64,000 nt of DNA, taken from positions 1 through 64,000 of the forward strand of contig CACPCL010000001.1 of NCBI GenBank assembly GCA_902632445.1, written 5' to 3'. Position numbers and translations under genes: made by a program. Source of the DNA: an uncultured Pelagibacteraceae bacterium (GTDB lineage Bacteria > Pseudomonadota > Alphaproteobacteria > Pelagibacterales > Pelagibacteraceae). This document shows positions 1 to 8,920 of this stretch, in pieces (the stretch's first letter is position 1; the number at the start of each line of letters is the position of its first letter). The notes below the pieces were generated by a model. The model saw only the letters and a list, made by a program, of their open reading frames with translations, made no database searches and was not told where the DNA came from.

Positions 1-320
1 TTATCTAAAAAAACTTTTTTCTTAGGTTTAAATCCGTATATGTCTTTAAATGTTGGAATATATAAGTAATTAATTTTCAATTTTTTCAGACGTTTTATGT
101 CTTTTTTTGTGTTTCTCGGATAAGATTTAAAATCACTTTTTTTATTAAATTGTTTAGGATTTACAAAAATTGAGACTAAGGTTTTTAACTTAGTTTTTTT
201 AGATTGTTTGATCAATGAAATATGCCCTTCATGTAACCCACCCATAGTAGGAACAAATGATATCCCTTTCGTTTTTAAAATCTCTTTCTGCAGTGTATGT
301 TTGTCTTTAAATATTTTCAT
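1..320 (-). CDS. panC: Pantothenate synthetase (pantoate--beta-alanine ligase), N-terminal part, cut by window edge
   Basis: Not in the ORF track; read by translating the reverse strand from the ATG at 318-320. The product begins MKIFKDKHTLQKEI and carries PTMGGLHEGH near residues 24-33, the nucleotide-binding HxGH-type signature of pantothenate synthetases, followed by VSIFVNPKQF, another family hallmark. The enzyme joins pantoate and beta-alanine using ATP in the cytoplasm, the last step of pantothenate (coenzyme A precursor) synthesis. About 106 codons are visible and the frame stays open to base 1, so the gene continues off the left edge. It is divergent from galU across a 38-base gap. 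Confidence 0.93.
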   Translation of the reverse strand, partial: MKIFKDKHTLQKEILKTKGISFVPTMGGLHEGHISLIKQSKKTKLKTLVSIFVNPKQFNKKSDFKSYPRNTKKDIKRLKKLKINYLYIPTFKDIYGFKPKKKVFLD

Positions 321-358
321 TTCTATAAAGCAATGGTAATAACTAATATAAGAATCAT

Positions 359-1174
359 ATGATAAAACAAGCCATTATTCCATTAGCAGGATTAGGGACC
401 AGGATGCTTCCTTTGACAAGTGTAATGCCAAAAGAGCTTATGCCTATTAATGGTAAACCTAATTTACAATATATATTAGATGAATGTATTGATGCAGGCG
501 TAAAAGAATTCGTATTTATAATTTCAAAAAAAAAACTATCAATAAAAAAATATTTTTTTAACGATAATTTTTATAAAAAAATAATAAAAAAGAAAAAAGA
601 TAAAAGACTTATTGAAGAGTTCAAAAAAATAAAAAAATATCAAAAAATGATAAAATTTGTTTATCAGAATAAACCAAAAGGTACAGGCGATGCAGTTTTA
701 AGATGTCAGAAATATATAAAAAATAAATACTTTTTAGTTCTTTTACCTGATGACTTAATCATAAAAAATAATTGTTCTAAAGAGATGATACGATTACATA
801 AAAAAACTAATGGATCTATAATTGCCACAAAAAGAGTAGAAAGAAAAACAGTATCAAGATGGGGAATTTTATCGATTAAAAATAAAAAAAAAAGATATTT
901 TCAAATTAAAGACGTCGTAGAGAAACCTAGCATCAAAAAAGCGCCATCAAATTTTGCAATTATAGGCAGATATATATTGCCTACAAAAATTTTTAGTGAA
1001 ATTAAAAAATTAAAACCTGGTCAAGGAGGAGAGATACATATTACTGACGCAATTAGAAGTTTAATTAAGAAAGAAAATAAATTTTACGGAAATATTTTTA
1101 CAGGTAAATATTTAGATTGTGGAACTTTAAGTGGATATATTAATTCAGGAATTCAAATATCTAAAGGAAGATAA
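359..1174 (+). CDS. galU: UTP--glucose-1-phosphate uridylyltransferase
   Basis: Makes UDP-glucose from UTP and glucose 1-phosphate, the entry to UDP-sugars for envelope polysaccharides and lipids. The N-terminal nucleotide-binding loop LGTRMLPLT lies at about residues 12-20, KPKGTGDAV at about 104-112, the metal-binding LPDD near 129 and VVEKPS near 187, all as in bacterial GalU. At 271 aa it is slightly shorter than usual. Its stop codon abuts the ATG of the UDP-glucose dehydrogenase gene with no intervening base, so the two enzymes, which catalyse consecutive steps, are almost certainly co-transcribed. The assignment rests on motifs. Confidence 0.95.
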   Translation: MIKQAIIPLAGLGTRMLPLTSVMPKELMPINGKPNLQYILDECIDAGVKEFVFIISKKKLSIKKYFFNDNFYKKIIKKKKDKRLIEEFKKIKKYQKMIKFVYQNKPKGTGDAVLRCQKYIKNKYFLVLLPDDLIIKNNCSKEMIRLHKKTNGSIIATKRVERKTVSRWGILSIKNKKKRYFQIKDVVEKPSIKKAPSNFAIIGRYILPTKIFSEIKKLKPGQGGEIHITDAIRSLIKKENKFYGNIFTGKYLDCGTLSGYINSGIQISKGR

Positions 1175-2479
1175 ATGAAATTATGCATGATAGGAACTGG
1201 TTATGTTGGATTAGTTAGTGGTGTCTGCTTTGCAGACATAGGTAACCAAGTTGTTTGCGTTGATAAAGATAAAAACAAAATAGATAAACTTAACTCTGGA
1301 ATTTCACCAATCTACGAACCAGGATTAGATGAATTAATAAAAAAAAATTTTGCAGCTAAACGTCTTTCATTCACAACAGATATTGAAAAAGCTATTAGCT
1401 TATCAGACATAATTTTTATATGTGTAGGAACGCCTACAAAAAAAGGATCAATAAAAGTTGATTTATCTTTTGTTTATAAATGTACAAAAGAAATATTAAA
1501 ATATTCAAAAAGGAAAAAAATTATTGTAACAAAGTCTACTGTACCAGTGGGAACAGGCGATGAGATTGAAAAAATTTTAAAAAGAAAGAAAAAACTTTTT
1601 ACAGTAATCTCTAATCCTGAATTTTTACGAGAAGGTGAAGCAATACGAGATTTCAGATACCCAGATAGAATTGTAATAGGATCTAACGAAAAAAAAGCCT
1701 TTAATATTATGAAAAAAATCTATGTACCATTGACCAACAAGGGCTCAAAATTTTTTACTACTTCAAGAAGAGGAGCAGAATTAATAAAGTATGCATCGAA
1801 TGCTTTTCTTGCAACTAAAATTACTTTTATTAACGAACTTGCTAACTTATGTGAAAAGTCTGGAGTAAATATAGAAGATATTTCATTAGGTATGGGCTCC
1901 GATAGTAGAATAGGCGGTAGATTTTTACGTGCCGGCCCAGCTTATGGTGGATCATGTTTTCCAAAGGATACTAAGGGTCTAGTAGCAGCTGCAGAGAAAT
2001 ATAAGATAAATTTATCAGTTGTAAAATCAGTAATAAAATCTAATCAAGAAAGAGTAAATTTACTCACAAAAAGAGTTCATAAAATTTTAGGATCAAATCT
2101 AAAAAATAAAAAGATTTCTTTTTTAGGCGTTACATTTAAACCAAATACTGATGATATGAGAGATTCTACTAGCCTTAAAATGATACCTTATCTATGCAAA
2201 AAAGGAGCTAAAGTTAATTACTATGATCCCTCTGGAGAAAAAAAAGAATTTATAAAAATCAAAAACTGCAATTACAAAAACAATATAAGATCTAATTGTA
2301 ATGGGGCAGATTTAATAGTACTACTCACTGAATGGGATGAATTTAAATCAATAGATTTCAAAAAGATTGTAAAAAATAATAAATTTAAAGTGTACGACCT
2401 AAGAAATCTTTATTCTGCTGAAGAAATGAAAAAAAATAAAATCAAATATTACTCTGTTGGCAGACCTAACTCAATTTAA
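1175..2479 (+). CDS. ugd: UDP-glucose 6-dehydrogenase
   Basis: Oxidises UDP-glucose to UDP-glucuronate with two NAD+. The Rossmann motif GTGYVG is at residues 7-12, ICVGTPT lies in the NAD domain, NPEFLREGEA follows at about 147-156, and the catalytic cysteine sits in GPAYGGSCFPKD at about residue 261. The C-terminal UDP-binding domain includes FKPNTDDMRDS. Length (434 aa) is normal. It directly follows galU and is directly followed by a secreted protein gene that starts at the next base, so all three form one operon. UDP-glucuronate is a donor or precursor for acidic surface sugars. Confidence 0.96.
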   Translation: MKLCMIGTGYVGLVSGVCFADIGNQVVCVDKDKNKIDKLNSGISPIYEPGLDELIKKNFAAKRLSFTTDIEKAISLSDIIFICVGTPTKKGSIKVDLSFVYKCTKEILKYSKRKKIIVTKSTVPVGTGDEIEKILKRKKKLFTVISNPEFLREGEAIRDFRYPDRIVIGSNEKKAFNIMKKIYVPLTNKGSKFFTTSRRGAELIKYASNAFLATKITFINELANLCEKSGVNIEDISLGMGSDSRIGGRFLRAGPAYGGSCFPKDTKGLVAAAEKYKINLSVVKSVIKSNQERVNLLTKRVHKILGSNLKNKKISFLGVTFKPNTDDMRDSTSLKMIPYLCKKGAKVNYYDPSGEKKEFIKIKNCNYKNNIRSNCNGADLIVLLTEWDEFKSIDFKKIVKNNKFKVYDLRNLYSAEEMKKNKIKYYSVGRPNSI

Positions 2480-3742
2480 ATGAATAAATTAAAAAAAATA
2501 TTTTTTTTATTTGTAATAATCTTTTCAACAGAAGCTTACGCAAATAAAAATGATATTGTTATTCCTAAATATTTCTTTGCAAACGAACTTACAAAAGAAA
2601 CTTGCTCACTTAAGGGAGTGCATGGTTATGGAAGTTGGGGTAAAACGAATTGGGAAATGGATCTTGCTATAACACACGTGAGCAAGAAAAAAAATCCTGA
2701 ACTACAAGGAAATAATTACGATCATCTGATGGAACTTACTAAGTATGACTGGAATAAAGATCATGAAGAAAGATCAAACAGCATATATGTTAATCACGAA
2801 GAACATTCTAATAGGTTAGCTCTATTACACGGAACTATTGTTTATGCAATCGTAAATAACAAAATGGACGAACATGGTCCAATTATTGTTGAAGTTATGA
2901 CGGCCTGGGCTGAGGCAGGTGTAATGTTAAGTACATTAACCTCTAAAGAAATTAGTAAACTTAAAGAGCAAGGCAAAGTTGATAGAATGTGTTATGGTGG
3001 TGGCAAAGCTAAAGGAAACAGTCCTTGTATATCTCACAGACCACATGAAGCTCAAATATATGGTGCCACTTATATTCAACAAGCATATTTAATGAGGGAT
3101 CAATTTACTAAAGGACAATTTCAAATTGTAGATAAGTATATTGATACTTTATACAAAAAGTATATTGAACCGTGGGCTTTATCAGAACTAGGCGGCCCAA
3201 GAGGCTTTATACAAATGGCTGACGGAACTATTTCTGTATTATCATATTTAGCTTGGAAAGATAAACCGGAAGAAGTAGCAAAATGGATTAAAAAAGGAAT
3301 TGGTAAAGCAGACAGAGTTATTTACGATGATGGATACATTCATAATAATAGTTTCAGAGGTGTTAGGGATGTTTGGTATCATTCACAAGGTGTAAACAAT
3401 TTACTAGGTCTTTATGCTATAGCAGAACTATGGGGTTATAAGAAGTTTCCTGCAGAATTAAAACAAAGAATAGATAAAACTGTTGACGTACTAAACTTGG
3501 GTCTTACAGACGTTAAAAAATATAGAGAGCGTAAAGATCCGTCAGGATTACAGAATTTTACAAAAGATCAAAAACATGCAACACATCACGTACATCAGAT
3601 GGCTATATCACTAGACTGGTTAATTGATAAGTATACAGATAAAGACAACACCATAGTTGTAAATGATAGGATGTGGAAATCTAAAAAATCAGCTTATTTT
3701 GTAGACAGGAACTTCGGATTTGAGCCAAAGTGTATGAATTAA
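2480..3742 (+). CDS. Secreted/periplasmic protein, possible alginate-lyase-like (alpha/alpha toroid) polysaccharide enzyme
   Basis: I do not recognise this protein with certainty. Residues 1-21 form a signal peptide ending AYA, so it is exported. The mature part is about 400 aa, rich in Trp, His and Tyr, with helical blocks. Motifs such as YIHNNSFRGVRDVWYH at about residues 287-302 and THHVHQMAISLDWL near 365-378 recall the aromatic/His/Asn catalytic clefts of family 5-type alginate lyases and related toroid lyases. Its place right behind galU and ugd, which make UDP-glucuronate, fits a role in trimming or making an acidic polysaccharide. The fold and function are inferences and no substrate can be named. 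Confidence 0.45.
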   Translation: MNKLKKIFFLFVIIFSTEAYANKNDIVIPKYFFANELTKETCSLKGVHGYGSWGKTNWEMDLAITHVSKKKNPELQGNNYDHLMELTKYDWNKDHEERSNSIYVNHEEHSNRLALLHGTIVYAIVNNKMDEHGPIIVEVMTAWAEAGVMLSTLTSKEISKLKEQGKVDRMCYGGGKAKGNSPCISHRPHEAQIYGATYIQQAYLMRDQFTKGQFQIVDKYIDTLYKKYIEPWALSELGGPRGFIQMADGTISVLSYLAWKDKPEEVAKWIKKGIGKADRVIYDDGYIHNNSFRGVRDVWYHSQGVNNLLGLYAIAELWGYKKFPAELKQRIDKTVDVLNLGLTDVKKYRERKDPSGLQNFTKDQKHATHHVHQMAISLDWLIDKYTDKDNTIVVNDRMWKSKKSAYFVDRNFGFEPKCMN

Positions 3743-3751
3743 TTTTAAAAA

Positions 3752-4213
3752 TTAATTAAGTTCAAAAATAGCATCGACTTCAACCGCAACACCTAAAGGT
3801 AAACTATTCACACTCACAGCAGCACGCGTGTGTTCACCTTTTTTATCAAAAATTTTAGCTATAATATCTGAAGCGCCGTTTATAATTTTCGGCTGATCTT
3901 TGAAATCATCTGTCGAATTAACATAACCTGTTAATTTTACACAAGATTTAACTTTATCTAAATCTCCTCCACAAGCATTTTTTACATGGGCAACAATGCT
4001 TAAACCACATCTTTCGGCAGCTTTATAACCTTGATCTAAATTCAAATCTTTACCAATTTTACCTGTAATAAGTTTTGCATCTTCACCAAAAGATACTTGT
4101 CCAGAAATAAATAATAATTTACCAACAATTTTTGTTGCCACATACGCTCCGACTGGGCCCTTAGCCTCTGGAAGTATAATCTTCAAATCTTTAAGTCTTT
4201 TTTCAACGGACAT
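3752..4213 (-). CDS. RidA/YjgF/UK114 family protein
   Basis: Members of this family hydrolyse reactive enamine/imine intermediates from PLP enzymes or act in related deaminations. The 153-aa product has the usual pattern: GPVGAYVATKIVGKLLFISGQ near residues 20-40 and the C-terminal block HTRAAVSVNSLPLGVAVEVDAI, whose Arg corresponds to the substrate-carboxylate-binding arginine of RidA. It is somewhat longer than the about 130-aa archetype, resembling the YjgH/Rid subgroup found alone in alphaproteobacteria. It is convergent with the upstream secreted-protein gene (9-base gap) and separated by one base from the small gene at 4215. The exact substrate is unknown. Confidence 0.85.
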   Translation of the reverse strand: MSVEKRLKDLKIILPEAKGPVGAYVATKIVGKLLFISGQVSFGEDAKLITGKIGKDLNLDQGYKAAERCGLSIVAHVKNACGGDLDKVKSCVKLTGYVNSTDDFKDQPKIINGASDIIAKIFDKKGEHTRAAVSVNSLPLGVAVEVDAIFELN

Positions 4214-4214
4214 A

Positions 4215-4457
4215 TTAATTAATTGGCAATACTTTTTTAAGAGTTTTTTTACTTTTGTTATATCTATCCTTTACTTCACCTAGTTTTTCCTTCTGAAACT
4301 CCTTTGTCTCATTTACCCATTTTTTACTTTTACATTTTAAATCTAACTTATTACAATTTATTTGATCAGCATTTAAATATGAGAAACTTAATAAAATAAT
4401 TAAGAAATATAAAAAAAATATAATTAAATTATTTTTTCTTTTTTTTTGACTTATCAT
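4215..4457 (-). CDS. Small secreted protein of unknown function
   Basis: An 80-aa protein with a basic N-terminus (MISQKKRKNN) and a strongly hydrophobic segment at about residues 11-30 ending SYLNADQ, which looks like a signal peptide with cleavage near Ala30. The short mature part has two cysteines (CNKLDLKC) and a Lys/Glu-rich, probably helical tail. Its start overlaps the topA 3' end by 29 bases, so it is probably translated from the topA message and followed by the RidA-like gene one base downstream. No family recognised. The signal peptide and the tight packing support a real gene. Confidence 0.6.
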   Translation of the reverse strand: MISQKKRKNNLIIFFLYFLIILLSFSYLNADQINCNKLDLKCKSKKWVNETKEFQKEKLGEVKDRYNKSKKTLKKVLPIN

Positions 4458-6990
4458 ACTCTTTCCTCTTTTCTATTAATATTAAAGCTTCTTCCATTGT
4501 TAATTCATTTGGATCTTTCTCTTCAGGTATTGTTGCATTCAGAGATTTATATTTTATATATGGTCCATATTGACCTTTCATAATTCTCACTGGCTTTTTA
4601 TCTTCTGGATGTTCACCTAAATCTTTTATAAGAGAAGAAGATATTCTACCAGGCTTAGCTTCGGCGATCATAGTTATAGCTCTATTTAAACCAATGGAAA
4701 ATAGATCTTCTACATTTTCAAGTCTTGCAGATTTATTCTCACATTTTAAATAAGGTCCAAATCTTCCAGAATTTAAAGTTATATCTTGCCCATTTTCTGG
4801 ATGCTGACCTAATATTTTCGGAAGTGAGCATAAATATTTTGCTTTATCTAGGTCAACACTGTCAATGTTAATGCCTTTTGGAATTGATACATTTCTGAGA
4901 TGTTCATTCTCATTTTTTTTCTTTCTACCTTTTTTCTTTTTTGTTTCTAATTCTTCTTTTTCTTTTTCATATTGTAAGTAGGGGCCAAATCTACCGTTCT
5001 TTAAATAAATATCTTTACCTTTTTCGTTTTGACCCAGTAATTTTGGCTCTGCTAAGTTATATTGTGCTGCAGCTTTAGCTTTAGATAGAGGTCGAGTAAA
5101 TTTACATTCTGGATAATTTGAACATCCTATAAAAGCCCCGCCTCTGAAACTATTTTTAAGACTTAGCTCTCCATTTGAACATAACTTACACTTTCGATCG
5201 ATAGCATCTTTATCATCTCTTTCAAAAATTAATGCTCCTAAACTTTCATTTAATAAGTCTAATACTTCTCTCGTTCTCTTTTCTTTAACTTTTCCAACAT
5301 TTTCGTAAAAATCTTTCCAGAAATTATCTAAAACTTGAACCCATTCAATTTTACCACTAGTGATTTCATCTAGCTGATTTTCTAAGTCTGCAGTGAAATT
5401 ATAATCAACGTATTTAGAGAATAATTTTTCTAAAAAAGCTGAAATTAGCTTACCTCTGTCAGTCGGATTAAACCTTTTATTTATTAATTCGACATAATTT
5501 CTCGTTGATAATACTGAGATAATGCTAGCATAAGTAGAGGGTCTCCCTATGCCTAATTCCTCCATCTTTTTAACTAAACTAGCCTCAGAGTATCGTGGTG
5601 GTGGATCTGTGAAGTGTTGTTCATCATTAAGCTTAAGTATACTAATTTCCTCTCCAACTTTGACTTCAGGCAAAATATTCTTTGCATCTTCGTCAGTTTC
5701 TTGAACTTGATACACTTTAAGAAATCCATCAAATTTTACGACTGAGCCGCTAGCTCTAAAATTAATCTTATTATCATTTGAAGAAATAATTATCGTATTT
5801 CTATCAAACTCTGCTGGAGTCATTTGAGATGATAAAGCTCTACTCCAAATTAATTCATAGAGTTTAAATTGATCTGCATTTACATATTTTTTGATATCAG
5901 AAGGTTTCCTACTTATATTAGTAGGTCTAATTGCTTCATGAGCTTCTTGAGCGTTCTTTGCTTTTTTCCCCGTATAACTATTTGGTGCCTCTGGTAAATA
6001 TTTATCACTATAATCATCAGTAATGAATTTTCTAAAGTCATCAATTGCTTCTTTTGAAATATTAGTTCCATCAGTTCTCATATAAGTAATTAATCCGGTT
6101 GTTTCACCCTCGATATCTACACCTTGATAAAGTCGTTGTGCAATTTGCATTGTTCTGGAAGCTCCAAAACCAAATCGTCCCGAAGCAGTCTGCTGTAAGG
6201 TTGAAGTTGTAAAAGGGGCTAAGGGGTTTCGTCTAAATACTTTTGTGTTAACATCAGCTATTTTAAATTTTGTTTTATTGATAATATCAACCGCTTTTTG
6301 TATATCTCCTTTATTCTTGAAAGAAAATTTTTCAATTTTTTCTCCATTAAATAAACTTAATTTTGAGAAAATATTTTTATTATCCTTGTTCGTAAAGTCT
6401 GATGTAAGTGTCCAGTATTCTTCTGGTTTAAATAATTCTATTTCCTTTTCTCTTTCAGTAATAAGTTTTAAGGCTACTGATTGAACTCTTCCTGCTGATT
6501 TAGATCCAGGTAATTTTGTCCAAAGTATTGGTGAGATATTAAATCCTACAAGATAGTCCAAAGCTCTTCGTGCTAGATAAGCTTCAACTAAAGGCAAGTG
6601 AATTTCTCTTGGATTTTTAATAGCATCTAGGATTGCTTTTTTTGTAATCTCGTTAAAAACAACACGCTCAAGATGCTTATCTTTTAATAATTTTTTTTTA
6701 TCTAAGACCTCTTTAACATGCCATGCAATAGCTTCACCTTCACGATCAGGGTCCGTAGCTAAAATAATTTTATCAGAGTCTTCAGCAGCATTTGTAATTT
6801 CTTTTAAATATTTTTTTGAAAAAGAATCTATTTCCCATTCCATTTGAAATTTATTCTCAGGATCTACAGATCCATTTTTTGAAGGAAGATCTCTTATGTG
6901 TCCATAGCTAGCTAAAACTAAATAATCTTTACCTAAATATTTATTTATAGTCTTTGCTTTTGCAGGACTTTCAACAATAACTAAATTCAT
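4429..6990 (-). CDS. topA: DNA topoisomerase I (type IA)
   Basis: Relaxes negatively supercoiled DNA. From the chosen start the protein opens MNLVIVESPAKAKTI, the TOPRIM domain, with DPDREGEAIAWH completing the acidic metal site. The active-site tyrosine lies in LITYMRTDGTN, and GIGRPSTYASI follows. One four-cysteine zinc ribbon (CKLCSNGELSLK...CSNYPEC) is followed by three lysine-rich GRFGPYLQY-type repeats, the long C-terminal tail common in alphaproteobacteria. The ORF track begins at a TTG (7026), but ATG at 6990 gives the standard N-terminus and leaves about 68 bases before plsY. The protein has about 853 aa. DprA, often found between plsY and topA in relatives, is absent here. Confidence 0.96.
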   Translation of the reverse strand: MNLVIVESPAKAKTINKYLGKDYLVLASYGHIRDLPSKNGSVDPENKFQMEWEIDSFSKKYLKEITNAAEDSDKIILATDPDREGEAIAWHVKEVLDKKKLLKDKHLERVVFNEITKKAILDAIKNPREIHLPLVEAYLARRALDYLVGFNISPILWTKLPGSKSAGRVQSVALKLITEREKEIELFKPEEYWTLTSDFTNKDNKNIFSKLSLFNGEKIEKFSFKNKGDIQKAVDIINKTKFKIADVNTKVFRRNPLAPFTTSTLQQTASGRFGFGASRTMQIAQRLYQGVDIEGETTGLITYMRTDGTNISKEAIDDFRKFITDDYSDKYLPEAPNSYTGKKAKNAQEAHEAIRPTNISRKPSDIKKYVNADQFKLYELIWSRALSSQMTPAEFDRNTIIISSNDNKINFRASGSVVKFDGFLKVYQVQETDEDAKNILPEVKVGEEISILKLNDEQHFTDPPPRYSEASLVKKMEELGIGRPSTYASIISVLSTRNYVELINKRFNPTDRGKLISAFLEKLFSKYVDYNFTADLENQLDEITSGKIEWVQVLDNFWKDFYENVGKVKEKRTREVLDLLNESLGALIFERDDKDAIDRKCKLCSNGELSLKNSFRGGAFIGCSNYPECKFTRPLSKAKAAAQYNLAEPKLLGQNEKGKDIYLKNGRFGPYLQYEKEKEELETKKKKGRKKKNENEHLRNVSIPKGINIDSVDLDKAKYLCSLPKILGQHPENGQDITLNSGRFGPYLKCENKSARLENVEDLFSIGLNRAITMIAEAKPGRISSSLIKDLGEHPEDKKPVRIMKGQYGPYIKYKSLNATIPEEKDPNELTMEEALILIEKRKEYDKSKKKKK

Positions 6991-7058
6991 TATTTGTTTA
7001 TTTTCAAAATTAAACGAGTTTGTCAAATTTATTATTGAAAAACTAGAAAAGACAGTAC

Positions 7059-7640
7059 TTATAACTTAATTTTATTTTCTGTAGAACTTTTAAGTCTAAC
7101 GATATTTTCTTTGTGAGTAAAAAGAATCAATATGAAAAAAATGAAAAGTATTAAAATTTCGTTATTCATTTCAAAAAAGTACGCATAAATAAAAACTATT
7201 AACGAAGAAATTATCGAAGATAATGATGCGTACCTAAATAAAAATGATAATGAAATCCAAGTGATACCAAAAATTAAAAAAAGTTTATACGATAAAGCTA
7301 AGACTACGCCAAGGTATGTTGCTACACCTTTACCTCCTTTAAACTTCAACCAAATAGGAAAAACATGTCCAACAAAACAAATTAAAGCTGAAAAAGAAAT
7401 TAAACTATTGAAATATAAAATTGTTATATAAACAGTGGCATATCCTTTTAGTAAATCAAGAACTAATGTTGCTACTGCAAGATATTTATTTCCAGTTCTA
7501 AGCACATTTGTAGTTCCAATATTTCCAGATCCAATTGTTCTAATATCTTTTTTGAGAAATAATCTTGTTAGTAGTAGTCCGAAGGGTAGCGAACCTAAAA
7601 GGTATGAATAAATTGATACTATGATTAAATTTATATCCAT
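7059..7640 (-). CDS. plsY: Glycerol-3-phosphate acyltransferase PlsY (acyl-phosphate dependent)
   Basis: An integral membrane enzyme that transfers an acyl group from acyl-phosphate to glycerol 3-phosphate, the first step of phospholipid synthesis. The three family motifs are visible: SYLLGSLPFGLL at the N-terminus, GSGNIGTTNVLR at about residues 37-48, and GHVFPIWLKFKGGKGVAT in the middle. There are five to six hydrophobic segments in 193 aa, the normal size. PlsX, which makes the acyl-phosphate, is encoded elsewhere in this window (42081). The gene overlaps the dihydroorotase-like gene upstream by one base, so the two are co-translated. Confidence 0.95.
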   Translation of the reverse strand: MDINLIIVSIYSYLLGSLPFGLLLTRLFLKKDIRTIGSGNIGTTNVLRTGNKYLAVATLVLDLLKGYATVYITILYFNSLISFSALICFVGHVFPIWLKFKGGKGVATYLGVVLALSYKLFLIFGITWISLSFLFRYASLSSIISSLIVFIYAYFFEMNNEILILFIFFILILFTHKENIVRLKSSTENKIKL

Positions 7641-8920
7641 TAGTCTGAATACACAACTTCACCTTTGAGCAAAGTCATTTTTACTTTTCCTTGTAGTTTT
7701 CTATTTTCTATTGCAGTATTTTTTGATTTTGATTTTAGATCTTCAGCTTTTACCATCCATGGCTTTTCCAAATCAAATATACAAATATCTGCATCAGATC
7801 CTTTTTTTAAAGTACCTTTATCTATTTTTAATATTTTGGCTGGATTGAATGTTAAACACTTAATTATTTTCTCCAACGGCAAAGAGTCATTGTGGTAGAG
7901 TTCTAGAGAGAGTGATAATAATGTTTCTATTCCAATTGAGCCTGTTGCAGCTTGAGCGAAGGGAAGCCTCTTACTTTCTTCATCTTCTGGTATATGATCG
8001 GATACAATTACATCAATGAGATCGTTTTTTATTCCCTCAATTAACGAAAGTCTATCTTCTTCACTTCTCAAGGGCGGAGAGAGTTTTAAAAAAGTTCTAA
8101 ATTCTCCAATATCATTTTGATTTAATGACAAATTATTTATCGATACCCCCGTACTAAATTTGACACCGTTAGATTTATTTTTTTTTATAACATCTAAGGA
8201 ATTTTTTGAGGAAATTTGATTTATATGATATCTACAAGGGAATTTACTTAATAAAGATAAATCTCTTTCAATAATAATTTTCTCGGCAATATCTGAAACT
8301 CCTTGTAAACCTAATCTTGTCGCAACTTCCCCTTCATTGATGCAAGAATTTTTAGATAATTCATAGTCCTCTGCATGTTGCATAATAAGAACATCTATGT
8401 CTGATGCATAATTCATAATTCTAGACATTAACTCTGTATTTTGAATAGTTTTATTTACATCACTAAATCCTATAATACCTCTTGCTTTTAATAGTCCAAA
8501 CTCGGTCATTTGCTTACCCTCTACCTGTCTTGTAATAGATGCGCATGGAAAAAGATTTACCTTGGCTTTGTCCCTTCCTCTCCTAATTATAAAGTCTACC
8601 ATAGAGACATTATCTATAATTGGCTTAGTGTTTGGCATTGTTACAATAGACGTTACTCCACCTGCCAATGCGGCTTGGCTTAGTGTTCTAAAATTTTCTT
8701 TATATTCAAAACCAGGTTCTCCAACAAAAGCCTTCATGTCAACTATTCCCGGAATAGCTATAAGGCCTTTCAAATTAATTTTTTCTACTGATTTTGAAGT
8801 TTCAGATCCTTTTCCTATGGATTTTATTTTTCCCGTTTCATCAATTACTATATTTCCTATTTCATCAATCTCTTGAGAGGGGTCAACAATTCTTAGATTT
8901 GTTAAAATTTTTTCTTTCAT
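7640..8920 (-). CDS. pyrC: Dihydroorotase-like protein (class I), probably non-catalytic, pyrB partner
   Basis: By fold this belongs to the dihydroorotase/amidohydrolase family (426 aa) and sits directly after pyrB in the order pyrB-pyrC. However, the N-terminal metal motif normally read as DxHxH is VDMKAFVGEPGFEYKE here, so both metal-binding histidines are missing. Later pieces survive: MPNTKP, MQHAEDYELS, CRYHINQISS and SDHIPEDEESK. Such HxH-less homologues paired with PyrB are known from pseudomonads (PyrC'), where they hold the transcarbamoylase together, and occur in many alphaproteobacteria. I therefore infer a structural subunit; an active dihydroorotase should lie elsewhere in the genome. 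The symbol is given for the family, not for activity. Confidence 0.85.
   Translation of the reverse strand: MKEKILTNLRIVDPSQEIDEIGNIVIDETGKIKSIGKGSETSKSVEKINLKGLIAIPGIVDMKAFVGEPGFEYKENFRTLSQAALAGGVTSIVTMPNTKPIIDNVSMVDFIIRRGRDKAKVNLFPCASITRQVEGKQMTEFGLLKARGIIGFSDVNKTIQNTELMSRIMNYASDIDVLIMQHAEDYELSKNSCINEGEVATRLGLQGVSDIAEKIIIERDLSLLSKFPCRYHINQISSKNSLDVIKKNKSNGVKFSTGVSINNLSLNQNDIGEFRTFLKLSPPLRSEEDRLSLIEGIKNDLIDVIVSDHIPEDEESKRLPFAQAATGSIGIETLLSLSLELYHNDSLPLEKIIKCLTFNPAKILKIDKGTLKKGSDADICIFDLEKPWMVKAEDLKSKSKNTAIENRKLQGKVKMTLLKGEVVYSD

Noticed and set aside
3738-3775. Terminator hairpin between the secreted protein gene and the RidA gene
   Set aside because: AATTAATTTT/AAAATTAATT is palindromic but purely A/T and so expected by chance here; no stable stem.
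4429-7026. TTG start of topA at 7026
   Set aside because: The 12 extra residues are absent from the usual TopA N-terminus; ATG at 6990 gives MNLVIVESPAKAKT as expected.
8562-8876. 104-aa plus-strand ORF opposite the dihydroorotase-like gene
   Set aside because: Shadow of the real gene; no motif and no independent start context.
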